Shown in pieces: positions 46,401 to 59,356 of a DNA stretch of 64,000 nucleotides. The notes under the pieces are model-generated. The model saw only the letters and a list, made by a program, of their open reading frames with translations, was not told where the DNA came from and searched no databases. The position numbers were made by a program, and so were the translations under genes. How positions within the stretch are numbered: position 1 is the first letter of the stretch; each line of letters begins with the position of its first letter. Source of the stretch: Corythucha ciliata (lineage: Eukaryota; Arthropoda; Insecta; Hemiptera; Tingidae); assembly GCA_038030265.1 (NCBI GenBank), contig CM075940.1, forward strand, positions 15,389,604 to 15,453,603, given 5' to 3'.

Positions 46401-49400
46401 GCTCAACGTCTCTGTTTTTATATTTCATCGCATGAAAGGCTCAGAAAAACCATTTGGCTAAGCGACCTACGATACTGAATTGTTTACTGGATATTTATTA
46501 ACGCGTGTTTCATCAATTTGAGGACAGATTAGTCGGATACACGATATTAGAGGGTGTTGCCCCCGGAGGGAGGGGAAAATTCAATGTACAAACCACAATA
46601 ATGCAGCGTCGCGCCGAGCTGAACTCCCCTGTCCACTTCTATAATTGGAATCACACACTTCAAGCTCTTTACTCAGTACGTGGTACTATAATTTTCAGCG
46701 TGTTTCTCGCTTTGTCCCTTGTAATCGTTCACATACTGGCTAAAACCGAGTGGATAACTTAGTATCTCTACCCCCCCCCCCCACTGATCCAACTGTCTCG
46801 ATGCTATTACTAACCCTTCGTTTCTCACATTGGAAGACGCGTCATGAATAAATGAGGTCTAAGTTCTGAACGGGATTCCTACGTTTCATGCCTTTCCTGC
46901 GGATGTGACCGTGATGAGCAAAGGGGTGAAGAATTTTACAAATAAAGTTTCAATTTACCGTGTGCTTACATAGTTTCAAACAAGTGAAAGAAGGAAAAAA
47001 TGAACCGACCTCTATTTCCCTGTTTACCGCGAGATAACACCACGAGAGGGTCTGCTTTTGAGCTCTTCGAGGGGATAATGTTTGGCAAAATCCCTTCGAC
47101 TGGGTTGCTTTGTGTGCAAGTCGCTTACAAGAGGGAGAGGAGAACAATCAACCTATAATCACCTCTCGTCTTCGAGGAGGAAAGCTAGTCTGAAGCAGAT
47201 TTGAATCTTTCAGAACAAGAACATGGAGCTGACAGTAAGAATAGAGGAGGTTCTCATCAGAATAACAGATTCGACGACAGGATAATCCTGCCAAGTATTG
47301 ACTTTGAAACCAACTAACGTTCTCTCTTGCTCTTACTCGAGATTTCAACTCAGCAAGGGTCAGTTCATTCCCATTAAACTCTTTAAAAAATTGTTTTTTA
47401 AACAATGAAATTACACGAATTCCCGGTAATGCTTTTCACGAAACAATTTTCACGGGATTAAAAAGAGAAGAAAAACTAATTCGAGCTGGACCCTTATTAT
47501 AAATGAAGACGAATGCTAGAAATTAGGATAAATCATGCAATTTTTCTCACTAAATGGAGAAAGCTTTCTTTCCAACTCACAAATTCGCTCTTCCCTTCCA
47601 TTCAGAATTTATTCATCCCTCCTCCTCCTCGCCAGTAAATTGCAGAATAAAATGAAGAGAGAGACTGTATCTTGCTAGACGAAGCTCGAGTATATTAACC
47701 GCAAGTTTTGATTCAACGGAATCGTTATAATTTTAAACAGAAGCCCTTTATAAAACTGCATGAAAAAATGACTAGAAAGTCGTTTGAAGGTATTGGGAGA
47801 TGAAGGCACACGAAGTAACGCGTCACAACTGTGATAAATAGTGGACTAAAGTTTTTATCCTGAAATAGGGAAACTCTTGAACATTTTACCCGTCTCTTGG
47901 TGGGAAAAAACCAATTGTGTTACACGAAGAGGGCGATGGGAGTATAGAAACGTAAAAGGTGGTGGCCGTCAAATCGATCGGTAGTTTCACAGCAACGCAC
48001 GAATTCACCTGGCTTGAATAAATAATAAGTTTGATGCATTGTTCAACTACCTGAGGATCTTTGTTTTAATTTTTCCCTTCAAAATGGCTTGGTTTTCAAG
48101 CATTTATGGGTGGTATTGCAATGAGAGCTGTGGGATTTTGCGCCATAAATTAATTTGAACGAATTTACCGAAATAACTTGGATTTGAGAGTGCTGGGTTT
48201 TTGAATATTACGTGACGAAACTCCAGTTGAACAGAATCTTGGACCAAAAAAGAATACTAAAATGAGTCATATTTTTACTGTTCTGTTTATAAAAACGATT
48301 ACAAAAATGCACGTTAACTATTACCTACATTTTATACACAGTTCCAGTTAAAATGTGTTTTTGCTTGTTGGCTGCAAAAATGTTTTATTATATTTCAATC
48401 GACATTACTAGAATATTTCTTGGCTTCGCAGCTGTATGTGTAAGAGCATCAGCGAATTAACTGTCACTCATTCCAGTTCTCATTCAGAACACTCAACAAG
48501 TTACACAGAGAATCCCCACGACACCGGCAATTTGTCTTAAACTTCTAAGTTAGTCATCGCTGGTACAAGTGGTTTTCTGAAGAAGGAAAAACGTAAAAAG
48601 AATCTTTTAAGACAATTTATAATAATAATAAACCTATAACCTCACCTAAATACAATTGTATATTGCAACTCCTATAAGTTAGCACTGCATTATTCCCTAT
48701 CACCACAATCACGAGTCAAAAAATTAATTACCTACAGCATTGCCCGAACATCAAATTGATTTTAACACTTACAACGGTAAAGCAACTCTTTCTAATGGCC
48801 GTATTCAGAGATCTTCCTTATCGGAGCCTTAACTTAAGTTGTGCAAAGATCATACGGTTTATTAAAATGCACCACCCATTTTTGAACCACTTCCCCCCCC
48901 CCCTAATAAGCCCCTGAGCCCTAATAAGTGTCTGATGTAATTCGCATAAGTCGTTTCAACCTCTTTGAAAAGCAATTAAGCTTGAAGCAAACCTGTACAG
49001 TTAAGACGCTGTTTAACCATTAACCCTCCCCACCGAACCCTGATCATCCAACTCTAACACAGCCTGGCGTCTCCTACACGAATTTAAGCGTCTATAGTAG
49101 AAATATTTCGCGATGAGTGGGGAGAGAGAATCAGGGTGAAGTAATTAGAGCATCATGGATGGCGGCTAAGTTAGCGATAAAGCCAAAGACTTAGGGAATC
49201 TCAAGTTTCTGAATCGATCACTGACGTTTTAACTCCGTAAGTCTGAAAAGGTCGATTATAAAGACCCCACAACTATCGCTTAGGACAGATTGTGGGCTAA
49301 CTGAAAACTTGTCATTTCATGTCAATATAACTCAGGAAGCTCAAATTGATTTCACTGTGATGCGGTCATTTTCTTAACACTTATAACTTTCGAATGTTGT

Positions 49401-50185
49401 GGTCCATCCACTCACGACCATGGTAGAAATTCACGGCCGTAGCAAGAAATTTGGGCATTTTTATTTCCTGCCTGTCATCCTTCGTGAGAGTTCACCATTG
49501 CTACAGGCAAACATGTTTTACTGCACACACCCTGTGATTTCGGTGTATTTGGCGCCCTTTTTCAGGGGCTGTACGTAATTTCCCGCGCAGGCGGCGCAGT
49601 GCCCACGCTATCCACAGCCCTGAATTCCTGGGTAGAGCCTCAGTGGTTGGCTCGCTCAATGAGTCGAGAAAATCGGCCGAAAACCATTTAAATCGTTAAA
49701 CTCTCATTTTGCCCCCCCCCCTCTCTTAGGGGGCGCCGACCGGCCGGAACCGGTTGTATTCCGTAATTTACCATAGTGCGAAGGACTCAAAAACTCCCTC
49801 AGATTTCACAATTGGAGAACAAATTAACGCGAACAACTGGAGCAAGTCTTCTTGTTTCGTATAGACAAGCAGCCACTTTATGCACATGTTTTCGGAACGG
49901 TCTCAAGGTTCAGTAGTCACTTTCGTGCTCAAACACCAATTCCCAAAGTTCACTGTCTTTTATAGCTCAGAGTTGGAGATGAATATCCAGTTTTATGCCC
50001 TACGAACGCAAAAATGGTAGCCATACAGCTGACTACGCTTAGAGCATGACGTATTAAATCACACTTTTCTAGCTTGCTATCCAATATGCATGTGCGAACA
50101 TAGTATATTACGATACGTAGGCGTAAAGGAGCATTTTACACCTCAGTATCGTACGCTATTTTTCCTACGATCGTACGGATATTTT
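43449..50185. other. Gene-poor stretch
   Basis: No supported coding exon. Contains poly-G and poly-C runs (44175-44185, 44280-44288, 46770-46782), an (AAATA)n-like stretch at 45386-45434, and a lone transposon-like end at 48798. AATTAAAATTGATCGCCCC at 44215 recurs at 55543. Confidence 0.45.
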
Positions 50186-50986
50186 AGTAGTAGATTACAT
50201 TACCAGATTAGTAAGTGGACGAGGCTTGCCGAGGCCGCTAATTAATAACGAGCGGGTAATACCACTTAATAGTCGAGTGATGTACGTTATTTTTCGCGCA
50301 ACCGTCGTCGAATATTACCCAGTTTTATTCTTTGGACAAAAAAAAAAACATGTCTTAAGATATTTCTACAATCACGGATGAGGTGATAACATTTCAACAA
50401 GCTTATAGAAAACTGGCATGTAAAAATCTTTTCATGTCAGTTTTAAACCTTTACTGTCCAGTTTTCAAAAAATGAAGCTATAAAGGGCCAGGTTAGGAAA
50501 AATTAAACTTACTGGAATAATCACGTTATCGTAATGGGCAACTTACGAAGCAGGTAGCGTGAAAAAGTCATTTTGGTGCTACCTGCTTGGTAAGTTGCCC
50601 ATTACGATAACATAATAACTCCAGTAAGTTGAATTTTTCATAACCTGGTACTTTATTGCTTCAGTTTTTGAAAACTGTACAGTAAAGGTTTAAAACTGTC
50701 ATGAAAAGTTTTTTAATTGTCAGTTTTCTATAACCTTGTGCAACCTTTGTTGAAATGTTGTCACCTCATCCGTGATTATAGAAATATCTTAAGACATGTT
50801 TTTTTTGTCAAAAGAGTAAAACTGGGTAATATTCGACGACGGTTGCGCGAAAAATAACGTACATCACTCGACTATTACGTGGTACTACCCGCTCGTTTTT
50901 AATTAGCGGCCTCGGCAAGCCTCGTCCGCCAAACAAAAATCTCGCAGTGCACCACTTACTAATCTTGTAATGTAATCTACTATTAA
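50186..50986. repeat. 800-bp palindrome (foldback element)
   Basis: Arms 50186 to about 50550 and about 50578 to 50986 are near-perfect inverted copies around a short spacer near 50565. Paired strings include GGACGAGGCTTGCCGAGGCC, AACATGTCTTAAGATATTTC and CGTAATGGGCAACTTACG. The right arm has an extra segment of about 25 bases (50932-50954). Outside it, CCTACGATCGT (50164) and ACGATCGTAGG (51262) are inverted too, so the element may reach about 50160-51275. No open frame. Confidence 0.92.
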
Positions 50987-51186
50987 TTATTTAATGTAAC
51001 TTGTTCTGTAGAATCTCTCAATCAAATCTAATATAAGAAACAAAATCAGTGCGTGAGAGCAAGCATTGCAGGCTTCGCTTCCTCAATCCTTCCACCGACA
51101 TGATCAGCTAACTACGGTCAAATTCGTAAATAATTTGAATTCCACCTGGTGGTTCCACTCCCCCTTCGCATATCTTCACTCTTTAT

Positions 51187-51234
51187 ACGCACGGTAAATT
51201 CAGCGTGCGTAAAGTAGATCTTTACGCACGCTCA
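51187..51234. repeat. Short palindrome
   Basis: CAGCGTGCGTAAAGTAGATC pairs with TTTACGCACGCT, a compact perfect stem just right of the large palindrome. Confidence 0.7.
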
Positions 51235-51275
51235 ACGTTTAATCAAAACCCTTCTTCACAAACGATCGTAGGAAA

Positions 51276-54200
51276 ATATACTTTTTGGTGGTGCAGTCAT
51301 ATTATTCTCGAAGCTGAGTTACCATTTTTCAACCAGTGAGAAAGTTTCTATTCTGATGTGGCTTGAATGGATGCATCAAGCACCCACAGTGTGTTCTTGA
51401 GGGCGACATTTCAAGCTTCTGCTGTTGTTGGGCCCTCAACTGTTGGTGAATAGGCGCAGTTCACGATTTTGAGGCTTTTAATGTCGAGAATGCGACTCTT
51501 CCTCTTCAAGTTTTGAAGACGGCGAGGATTAATTAATTCATCGGATAGTGGTCACTGGCAAAATATTTAACGATGTATAACCACTGTGTACACTTTTTAA
51601 TGGTAATAATAATACTGCTGGCGGCTCTGGGATGAGGGATCTCCCCTCCCTCTTCTGGATCTAAGCCCCTGGGCTTGCGAACAAAATGCTCTATTAATGA
51701 AATTTATAGGCTAGTCTGAATTGCAGTCAAAACATAATATAAATCCTGTTTTCAAATTTATAGTTCATATTAAAACATGGTTTAAAAGGCCTGCTATGCG
51801 ATAACGAATCTCAAAACAATTCCCCGGCAATTCTCAATATATAATATTTTATGTCGCTATTTGTGCTCCCCATTTTCAACGCAGCTATAGTATTCCTTCT
51901 GTTGGCGGCAATATGTCTTACTACAACAAAAGTAAAGGGAAAAGGGTTGTTAGCGATAAAGAGTGGGTAATGGAGGGGAGAAGAACTATAAGCTCCGAAG
52001 TTTTGACTCACGGTCGATTCGACGCACGGTGCTGACGATAAACCCCGGAAAAGTAACGCGCGTATCCTCGTGATGAATACTGATCCAGTCGGTTTATTTT
52101 GTGAATACGTGAGCATTTTTTTTTTTTTTTTTTTTCCTCCCTCTCATGGTGACTTTTATCTTGGTTCGAAAACCCAAGAAACAAATAGCGGGATTGAGTT
52201 CCAAAGGAAAGGGACGCTCTGTTAAACAGTGTGTTCGCTATTTGAAGGGGCTGGGGGAGTAGGCGAACTGAATTGGCCTATTATTTTCCGCTACTCAAGT
52301 AACACTTTTTTTTTTCTCGGGGAAAAACAAATATCAGCAAAGCACTGCTGTGGCCTGGAAAAGTTGAGCTTCCCTTGAAAATGCAAAAAGTTATTTTTAG
52401 GGACTGGATAGCTCTGAGTTGGAAACAAATATGGGGTTTGGGGGGTTGAACCGTTAATTGAAGTGGAAGCATGTAAAATATAACAGCCCTTCGATTATTT
52501 TTGCCTTGTGTATCCACGAAAAAAAAGATTCAAGTTATATTTACGATACAGATATAATCTGCGGCGAACGACTGGCGTAGCTATATTGAAATAAATATCA
52601 ATTAAAATTAATTGAGCGATTTCGCGGAAAAACAACCTTCTCCTTTTCACTTATTCGTAAATTTTGCATTCCCGTGTTCAGGGTTACTAGATGGTTGAAA
52701 TACGCTAGAACACATTCAGTTGATAGGGAAAGGGACGAGGGGGATAGTGGCAGTGATTGATCGCTAAAGTCTTTTAGGACGGTAGGAGGGGTTGGAATGG
52801 CGGACTTCCGTTCGGAGGCTAAGCCAATTTGGTTTTTAGGAAAGGGGAGGGACACCGTCTACACATTCACTTCAGGCCGGTTTTTTGATCCCCCAATGAG
52901 TCCCCTTTCCCCGGTGATTGTTACGATATTTTCAATCGTTTCTTATTTATCATTTTCGATTTATCATTTTATGAAAATTTCCACTTGACAAATATCGCTT
53001 GTGTCTATTCGCACACTCGACAGGGAAATGATTCCAGTTGTGAATTGGATGGCAGCGTTGAGGATAAGCTATGTAATCACACCACTGGGGACTATTCAAA
53101 CAATTTATCATTGAAATGCATGGTAAAAAAGCCGCTCAATTACTTAATTAAAGACTTTCTCAAACCCGTCAGTCGACGGAAATTTTGATTGAAGCTTCTA
53201 TTTAGAATGGTGAAGCGACTGACTCATGCGATTGGATAAATTAAACTGGAGGTTAGAGAGGATTCAACTATTAATCAACAAAGGACGATTGATTAAAAAT
53301 ATTCACTTAACAGATGACACGGAAAGAGAAACACCAAGGAGGACGGCAAAGTTAGGCAACAAAACGCACGACCGTAAAGTCTTGAAGGTTCGCGAAAACA
53401 AGTTGAGCTCACATCATCCCACTCGGGGGAATAAATAAATTCCAGAGATTGCTCCTAAATCTACAAGTGGGCCTCGGGAGAAGGCAACACTTCGCGTGTT
53501 CCCTCGTGTTAAAACAAATTTTGCTTTGTTTGAAAAAGAATAACAACGGACAATTCAATTATTGCTTGACACAACGGAGCCATTACTCATCGAAAAAAAA
53601 AAGTTGCGTGGAGGGGTACAAAGGGATGAAAATCTCCTCATAGTAAAGTCGATCGATAATAAAACGTGAAACGAACATATTTTATTGCTTTTGATAATCG
53701 CGCAGGCTAACGCTATAACGGGAGTCACGTATTGACAACGTGCGTTTTTTGGATCAATATTATATGCCCCCCCCCCCTACCTGTCTTCCATTTTGAAACA
53801 ATCTTTTAATTCCGTCATTCATTCAACTCTAGGAAATGAACGTCAACTTTAGCCCTCAGGAAAGAGTTTAGTTTGTATTAAAAGCTTTAGAGAGGAACGA
53901 GTTAGCCATTATATACACCCGGTTTCGAGCAGGGCGCAAACATTAAAACGTTACTTTTTTCTCCCGGCCAACCAGACAGATGGCATTAATACGTTTCTTG
54001 TCAGATGAGAACGGAAATTCAGGTTTCCAGAAACCATAAAGGCATAAAGGAACTTTCATAAAGCGAATTCATTGAATGCGGAGTCCCACAAATCTCACCT
54101 TATATTGTTGTTTATGGAAAACATATATCCCTACCCCTTTCCAACAAATACAAAATCACTTCCCTCCATTGTCTAATGACTAATATCGCTTTCAATTCCA

Positions 54201-57200
54201 ATTTTCTGAACATACCGTACTCAATTGAAAATTATTTTCATTTGGATGACTTAAAAAATTAATAACATCCACTTTTGAATCAAGGCACTATCATTTATTG
54301 AAATAGAAATGCGAAATGCGACGATTCTGGTTCTGTTGGCTGTGCTTCAATTGTAAAAGGGAAAGCCTCATTTAAAATAATAATAGCAATTTGATAGTTG
54401 CTGCTTCTCCTTCTTCAAGAACCCCTTTCCTGATTATGTTATCATCGTCATTTCGTTTCCTTACTGGAAAGAGCTCTCGATAAGGTTTAATGAGCAAAAT
54501 AAATTTTTAATTCCGAGATACCATAGAATTTCTCTCTGTCTCTCTCTCTTTTTTTTACGGTGAAAGGCAACCTCTTCACACGGTCCTTTAACCCTTAAAA
54601 TAATAAACATCACTCCTAAAAATCTAGTTCTTCTTTTTTTTCCACCCTACGGGGTTCTTACACAAAAAATGCGAGGAAAAAACATGTGTGTAGCTACTTT
54701 GCAAACCACTTGTTGATCTTATGAAGATATGGAGGATTACTGCTACAAAGTAATGATGTTTGCAGTCATTTCTGAAATTGGGAAGCTGAAAGAAGTATTT
54801 AAAGTTTTTTTTGACGGATGAGCTCGAGATTAATAAAATTGAGTGCTCTACGTGTACTCTCCTCTCAAGTTCGAGGAAGCCGTCTTTTAACTTTTCAGTT
54901 TCGCCGCTTTTAATTAATTATTTTTGTTTATCTCGAAAGATCGTGGGGGAGTCAAGTTCCTCCCTTTCCCTTCAAGTCTTATTCGTACGAAACGAGGGTT
55001 GAAAAGATCTTGTTACTTGAAACACCTAACATCAGCAGTTTCAATTAGTATAATCATACCATACTAGCCCATTTTGTATAAAGCCAATGTTTTAACATCT
55101 AACAACGATCGCTCATGCTGTATAGAGTTGAGTCATATTGAGGCTTGAGGATAAAAGCAGTTCCGTCTCTATTACTAGTAAATACAATGCCATGGTAAAT
55201 TTCAACAATCCTTTTTTTCTCTGCGCTGAGCCGGATTTCTAGCCCCCTCCCCCTCCCACTTCTCCAACCACCTAACAGACCGACGACAGCATAAAACTTC
55301 AAGTTTTCAACCTTTAAATAATGAAGTTTTCCAGTTTATGTTCGCCTAACACGATCAAAAACGCCATGTTCTAAAGACAGTGGATTGAAACCGACGAAAA
55401 GGGGCATCGATTCGGAGAGAGCAAGACATAAAGAGAGAGAGAGTGAGTGTGAGAAAGAGAAAGGGGAAAACTTGTGCCTCTTTGGCACCGTTTTTGACAG
55501 GTGCGGCGTTATTTTGGCCATCTACTATTCTTTCTTTCACTAATTAAAATTGATCGCCCCCCCCCCCTTTTTTTTGTAAAATTGTTTGTGAGATGTGAAT
55601 GATGGGGGGCTGAGGGCTAATATTTTCAGTTAGAGACAACAATGAACAAGTTTTGGTCAATATGTATGCGGCTTAAGGCCTCAGCATAGAACTTCTGATG
55701 CATTGACTCAACTTCAATGGAGATATGAATAATTCTTTTGTTGAACATACAAGCGATTATCTCCGAGACTTTAATCCTATTAATACATCTCTTGCCACCG
55801 AGTTGTCTATTGTTTCTTAAATGTAGGTCACAGCTGTCCTCCCCCCCTACACTTTCCATGCTTTCTGTTCATTACATTTTCATTGGCTTAATTATGACTA
55901 TCAACCTTCTACAACCCCCCGTGGAAGGAAACTTTTATTACGTACAAAATGTAATTTAGATAAAACGATTTAACAGAGTAATCCAATATTTTTCCAACGT
56001 TAATTTTAATGATCAGTTATTAAGAGGCGAGCGAGTAAAGGGCATGTTTGATCAATAATTTATCCTGAAATGAGTGTTTTTTGCATAACGTTTTAGATAA
56101 TATTGTGGGAGAATGTCGTCTGATGATGTTTCCACAATAATGACAGCCATCATTACTCCTTCATTTATGGAAAATCGAAGTAGCATATTCGTATCACTGC
56201 TATCATAGGTCATCTGTGCACGGACAACTTTTTCAAGCAAAAAACAGGTGGATCTTCTTTCATTCCAAACATAGCATTACTAATTCTAGGCCAGTATTAC
56301 TATACTCCAGTCGCCACGAAATATGGCTAAAAGAGAACATTGAGGGAATCACCGGTCCATTGACGGTGATGAGATGACCATATAGCAAAAATCCCTCCCA
56401 TTGTCCCATTCCCTAAAAGGATAAATTTCTCTGTAAACATCGAACGTACAACTTACTTGTGAATTTTGTGGCATTAGTTCAGCCTTCTCCCATTCACGAT
56501 GGGTATAATTTATTAACGGAGAGAGCAAAGTAATTTTGAAGGCTTCTCATGTAAACAACAACATTTTAAAAGCATTAGGAATAAATGGGTGAGGAGATAT
56601 TTCTGAAGCATCATTCATCATGAATGGGATAGCATTTGACACAAAGGTGCGAGAGTGGCAAATATAAACCATTATAAACGTCACGTAAAGGTTGTCAGTG
56701 GCAACAAAGTTCAAGAGGTGGCAAATTTCACGGATTATCACAACATAAAATTGATTTCAAAAGAATGGCGACAGCAACAACAACCCCAGGAACCGTTTTT
56801 TTAAACCCTCCACCTCTCTCAATCAAGTTTCGGCATCGAAAAAATTCTGTAGTGCTGTAGCAATGGAAGGTTTTCATCAGTCAAGCGTGGGCAGTGGGGG
56901 ACTCTAATTTGAATTTTAGAGAGGAAAACGAAAAAAAAAAAAAAAAAAAAAAAATCACCGAGTCATTGTGAAGGGAGGGTCCTTTTCACTTCATGCTGTC
57001 CTTGAAATTGGCCCCTGGGACAGAGTTTTTTGATACTTCAACAACAATTTTGTCTCATCAAATCATTTTCCGCTATGGAAACTACCTTTTTTTTCCTTTA
57101 AAAAAATAAAACGCGAACTCCGTCAAAATACTGGTAATTTTACACCATAAAATTAATATTCAGCAAACAAAATTGAATTTTAGAAACTCGGGTAGTTTTT

Positions 57201-57329
57201 TAGTCTCAAAAACCGAAAATATAGCTGCACAAGTAGCAGACAGACATATTATGTAATGTATGTATATCCCACCCCTATGTACATAATATCCGCTCCTATA
57301 TGAAAATATATAAGGTTGTTTTCTAATTG
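51276..57329. other. Gene-poor stretch
   Basis: No supported coding exon. Homopolymers include T at 52117-52134, C at 53767-53777 and 55558-55567, and A at 56931-56954; a GA-rich run is at 55430-55465. Short frames are scattered with no family match. Confidence 0.45.
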
Positions 57330-57610
57330 AAGTCAGTTTCTAGCCTTTTGTCGAGCATAGTGAGTTCCTAGGGCTAAATCACCAGTTTTAGGACCGAATT
57401 ATCCGAGTGGCCTAGATAAAACACATATAAGTTCCTTGCAAACCTTTGCCATGGGCCAACATTAGGGCTTCCTGAGAAAGAATGGGAATAGAGTGTCCTC
57501 CTCAAGAGGTTGGGGGGGGGGGGTCTAATTTTGTTTCACGTAGACATTTTAGCGTCGGAAACTGACTTTCCGACGTAGAAACTTACTATTTTTGACCCGA
57601 GGGGTCAGTG
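57330..57610 (+). repeat. Minisatellite D-like block
   Basis: Units such as GTCAGTTTCTAGCC and CCAGTTTTAGGACCGAATTA, decayed, as at 14220-14930. Confidence 0.45.
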
Positions 57611-57714
57611 AACTGACCAAAACTTGTTAATCGAGAAGAGGTGGTCTTAGTTGGATTCAATTTTCTAGTTTGACTTCAACAGGGGCTATCAAGCCCTAGC
57701 TTTAGGGCAAGACG

Positions 57715-57840
57715 TTTTCTGTGGTTTGAGCCTTTTTTGTGGTCGGAGTTTCTCTGTGGTTGGAGATTCTCTGTGATGTGAGATTTTGTGGGGTTTGAGC
57801 TTTTCTGTGATTTGAGCTATTTTCTAGTTGGAGTTTGTCC
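57715..57840 (+). repeat. Short tandem repeat, GTTTGAGCTTTTCTGTG type
   Basis: About seven imperfect units of 17-20 bases. A few similar units occur at 61012-61085, on the far side of the nested transposon cluster. Confidence 0.65.
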
Positions 57841-58219
57841 AGGGGCGCAAGTAGCAAAATATTAGGGGAGGGGTGAGAGTTAATTTTACCACCTGGCTGC
57901 TACAGTTTTACCACTTGCTCCCCTCCCCCACCTCTCTTCAATTTAGAGGTATGCCTCTGATCTAAAAATGAAGCATTTTGTTTGGTTTTATAGACTTCTC
58001 AGACACGTAACAATAAGCTTATTTACGGTAGAGTCTAGGGAGTCTGGAAAATGATATTTGTATATTTCGATAAGGAATTTTGGGAACAAAAAGTCATAAA
58101 GACTCGCATTCAGGGTGACCAGTCGTAAAAGTAGTTTCCGAGGTCGCCTGTAACGAAAAATTGGGACAAAAGTAGGACGCTTGTGACGTAATGTCGGACA
58201 CAACAGTGGGACGCCTGAA

Positions 58220-58516
58220 AATATCAGTTTAATGTTAAAATTGTTGTTGACTCGGTTTGAATGAGCCAAATCCGCAAAATTAAGTTTTGAAAGAGTGAAA
58301 GCCCGCAAAAATTGAGATTTGTTCAAGGACCAAAATGATAAAATTTGGGTTTTGAATAATTAGTCAAATCCGGGAATTTGGTTTTTGAAAGAGCTTTTGT
58401 TTCCTAAATTGGAATTCACTGATTTTAGTAAGAGCACACCCCACGAAATTTGGTTTTGAAAAACGTGCAAATCCAAGAAATTAGTGTAGGAAATAACAGA
58501 AATTTGTGTTTGATTT
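58220..58516 (+). repeat. Minisatellite E block 1
   Basis: Units of about 35-45 bases such as TTTGGTTTTGAAAGAGC with AAATCCGCGAAATT. The series resumes at 58925-59150, 60410-60510 and 60760-61000. Confidence 0.65.
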
Positions 58517-58918
58517 TTAAAGGGGGGGGGGTGTTTCAGGCGGGTTTCCTCGACCCCTTCCCAGTCACTCCTCGCCTAAACTTCGCACATAAATTTTGGC
58601 TCTATTTCTGCATCAATATTCGATTTCAAAGTCTAATTTTGATCTTTAGGAAGTTCTACAGTGACGTTAGATCTTGCTTTTCCAGATTTCATCCCTGAAA
58701 TTACCTTGAAACACATTCAAATTCTAAAGTGCTTTGGAGTTATTTTAGGGATAAAATTTGAAAAGCAAGATCTAACGTCTCTGAAGAACTTCGTAAAGAT
58801 CAAAATTAGACTTTGAAATCGAATATTGGTGCAGAAAAGGAGCCAAAATTTATGTGCGAAGTTTAGGCGAGGGTGATTGGGAAGGGGTCGAGGAAACCCA
58901 CCTGAATACCCGCCTTAA
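58517..58918. mobile_element. Foldback MITE family T, distant copy 3
   Basis: Bounded by TTAA (58517-58520 and 58915-58918). About 180-bp arms are nearly perfect inverted copies (TTTCCTCGACCCCTTCCCA, AACTTCGCACATAAATTTTG). The shared TTCCTCGACC core near the ends links it to 7089-7475 and 21111-21455. Confidence 0.85.
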
Positions 58919-59177
58919 CGTTCTAAATTTGAAACACTTTGTTATGGATGACAGAAATTGAAGGTTGAAAACGCCAAAATCACAAAAAAAAGATTTTCCG
59001 CCATATTAGTTTTTTGAATTAATCGAATCTCCGAAACTGATCTTAAAAGTAGCTGAATTTTGGGTTGATTAGGCAAATTTTCCCGAAATTTGATTTTAAA
59101 TGAGCCAAGAGCACAATATTGGGTTATGAAAGAGCAAAACTCACGAACACTTGTTTTCGGAATTTGGGGGGGGGGGC

Positions 59178-59236
59178 GCCGGGCTTTGAACCCGGCAGGC
59201 GCCTAAGCCTCCATTGGGCTTCTACGCCATACCCAG
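59178..59236 (-). repeat. tRNA-like sequence 1
   Basis: On the minus strand, TGGCGTAGAAG (A-box-like) and a perfectly paired T-arm CCGGGTTCAAAGCCCGG (B box) sit in a GC-rich island (59175-59355) unlike the AT-rich surroundings. No complete acceptor stem was seen; probably a SINE head or a tRNA pseudogene. Confidence 0.4.
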
Positions 59237-59356
59237 ATCTAACTGTGCACTTCACACCCGTACTACGCGGGCGTTTCGGTCGGTGGTTTGTTGAACGCAC
59301 ACCGCCGGGAACGCCCACACGAAGCCGAGTGTGCCGTGTCACAGCTCGCCGCAGCC

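Noticed and set aside
51360..51530. Minus-strand run of protein-like sequence near the large palindrome, considered as a transposase remnant.
   Set aside because: The open stretch is too short and no catalytic motif could be identified.
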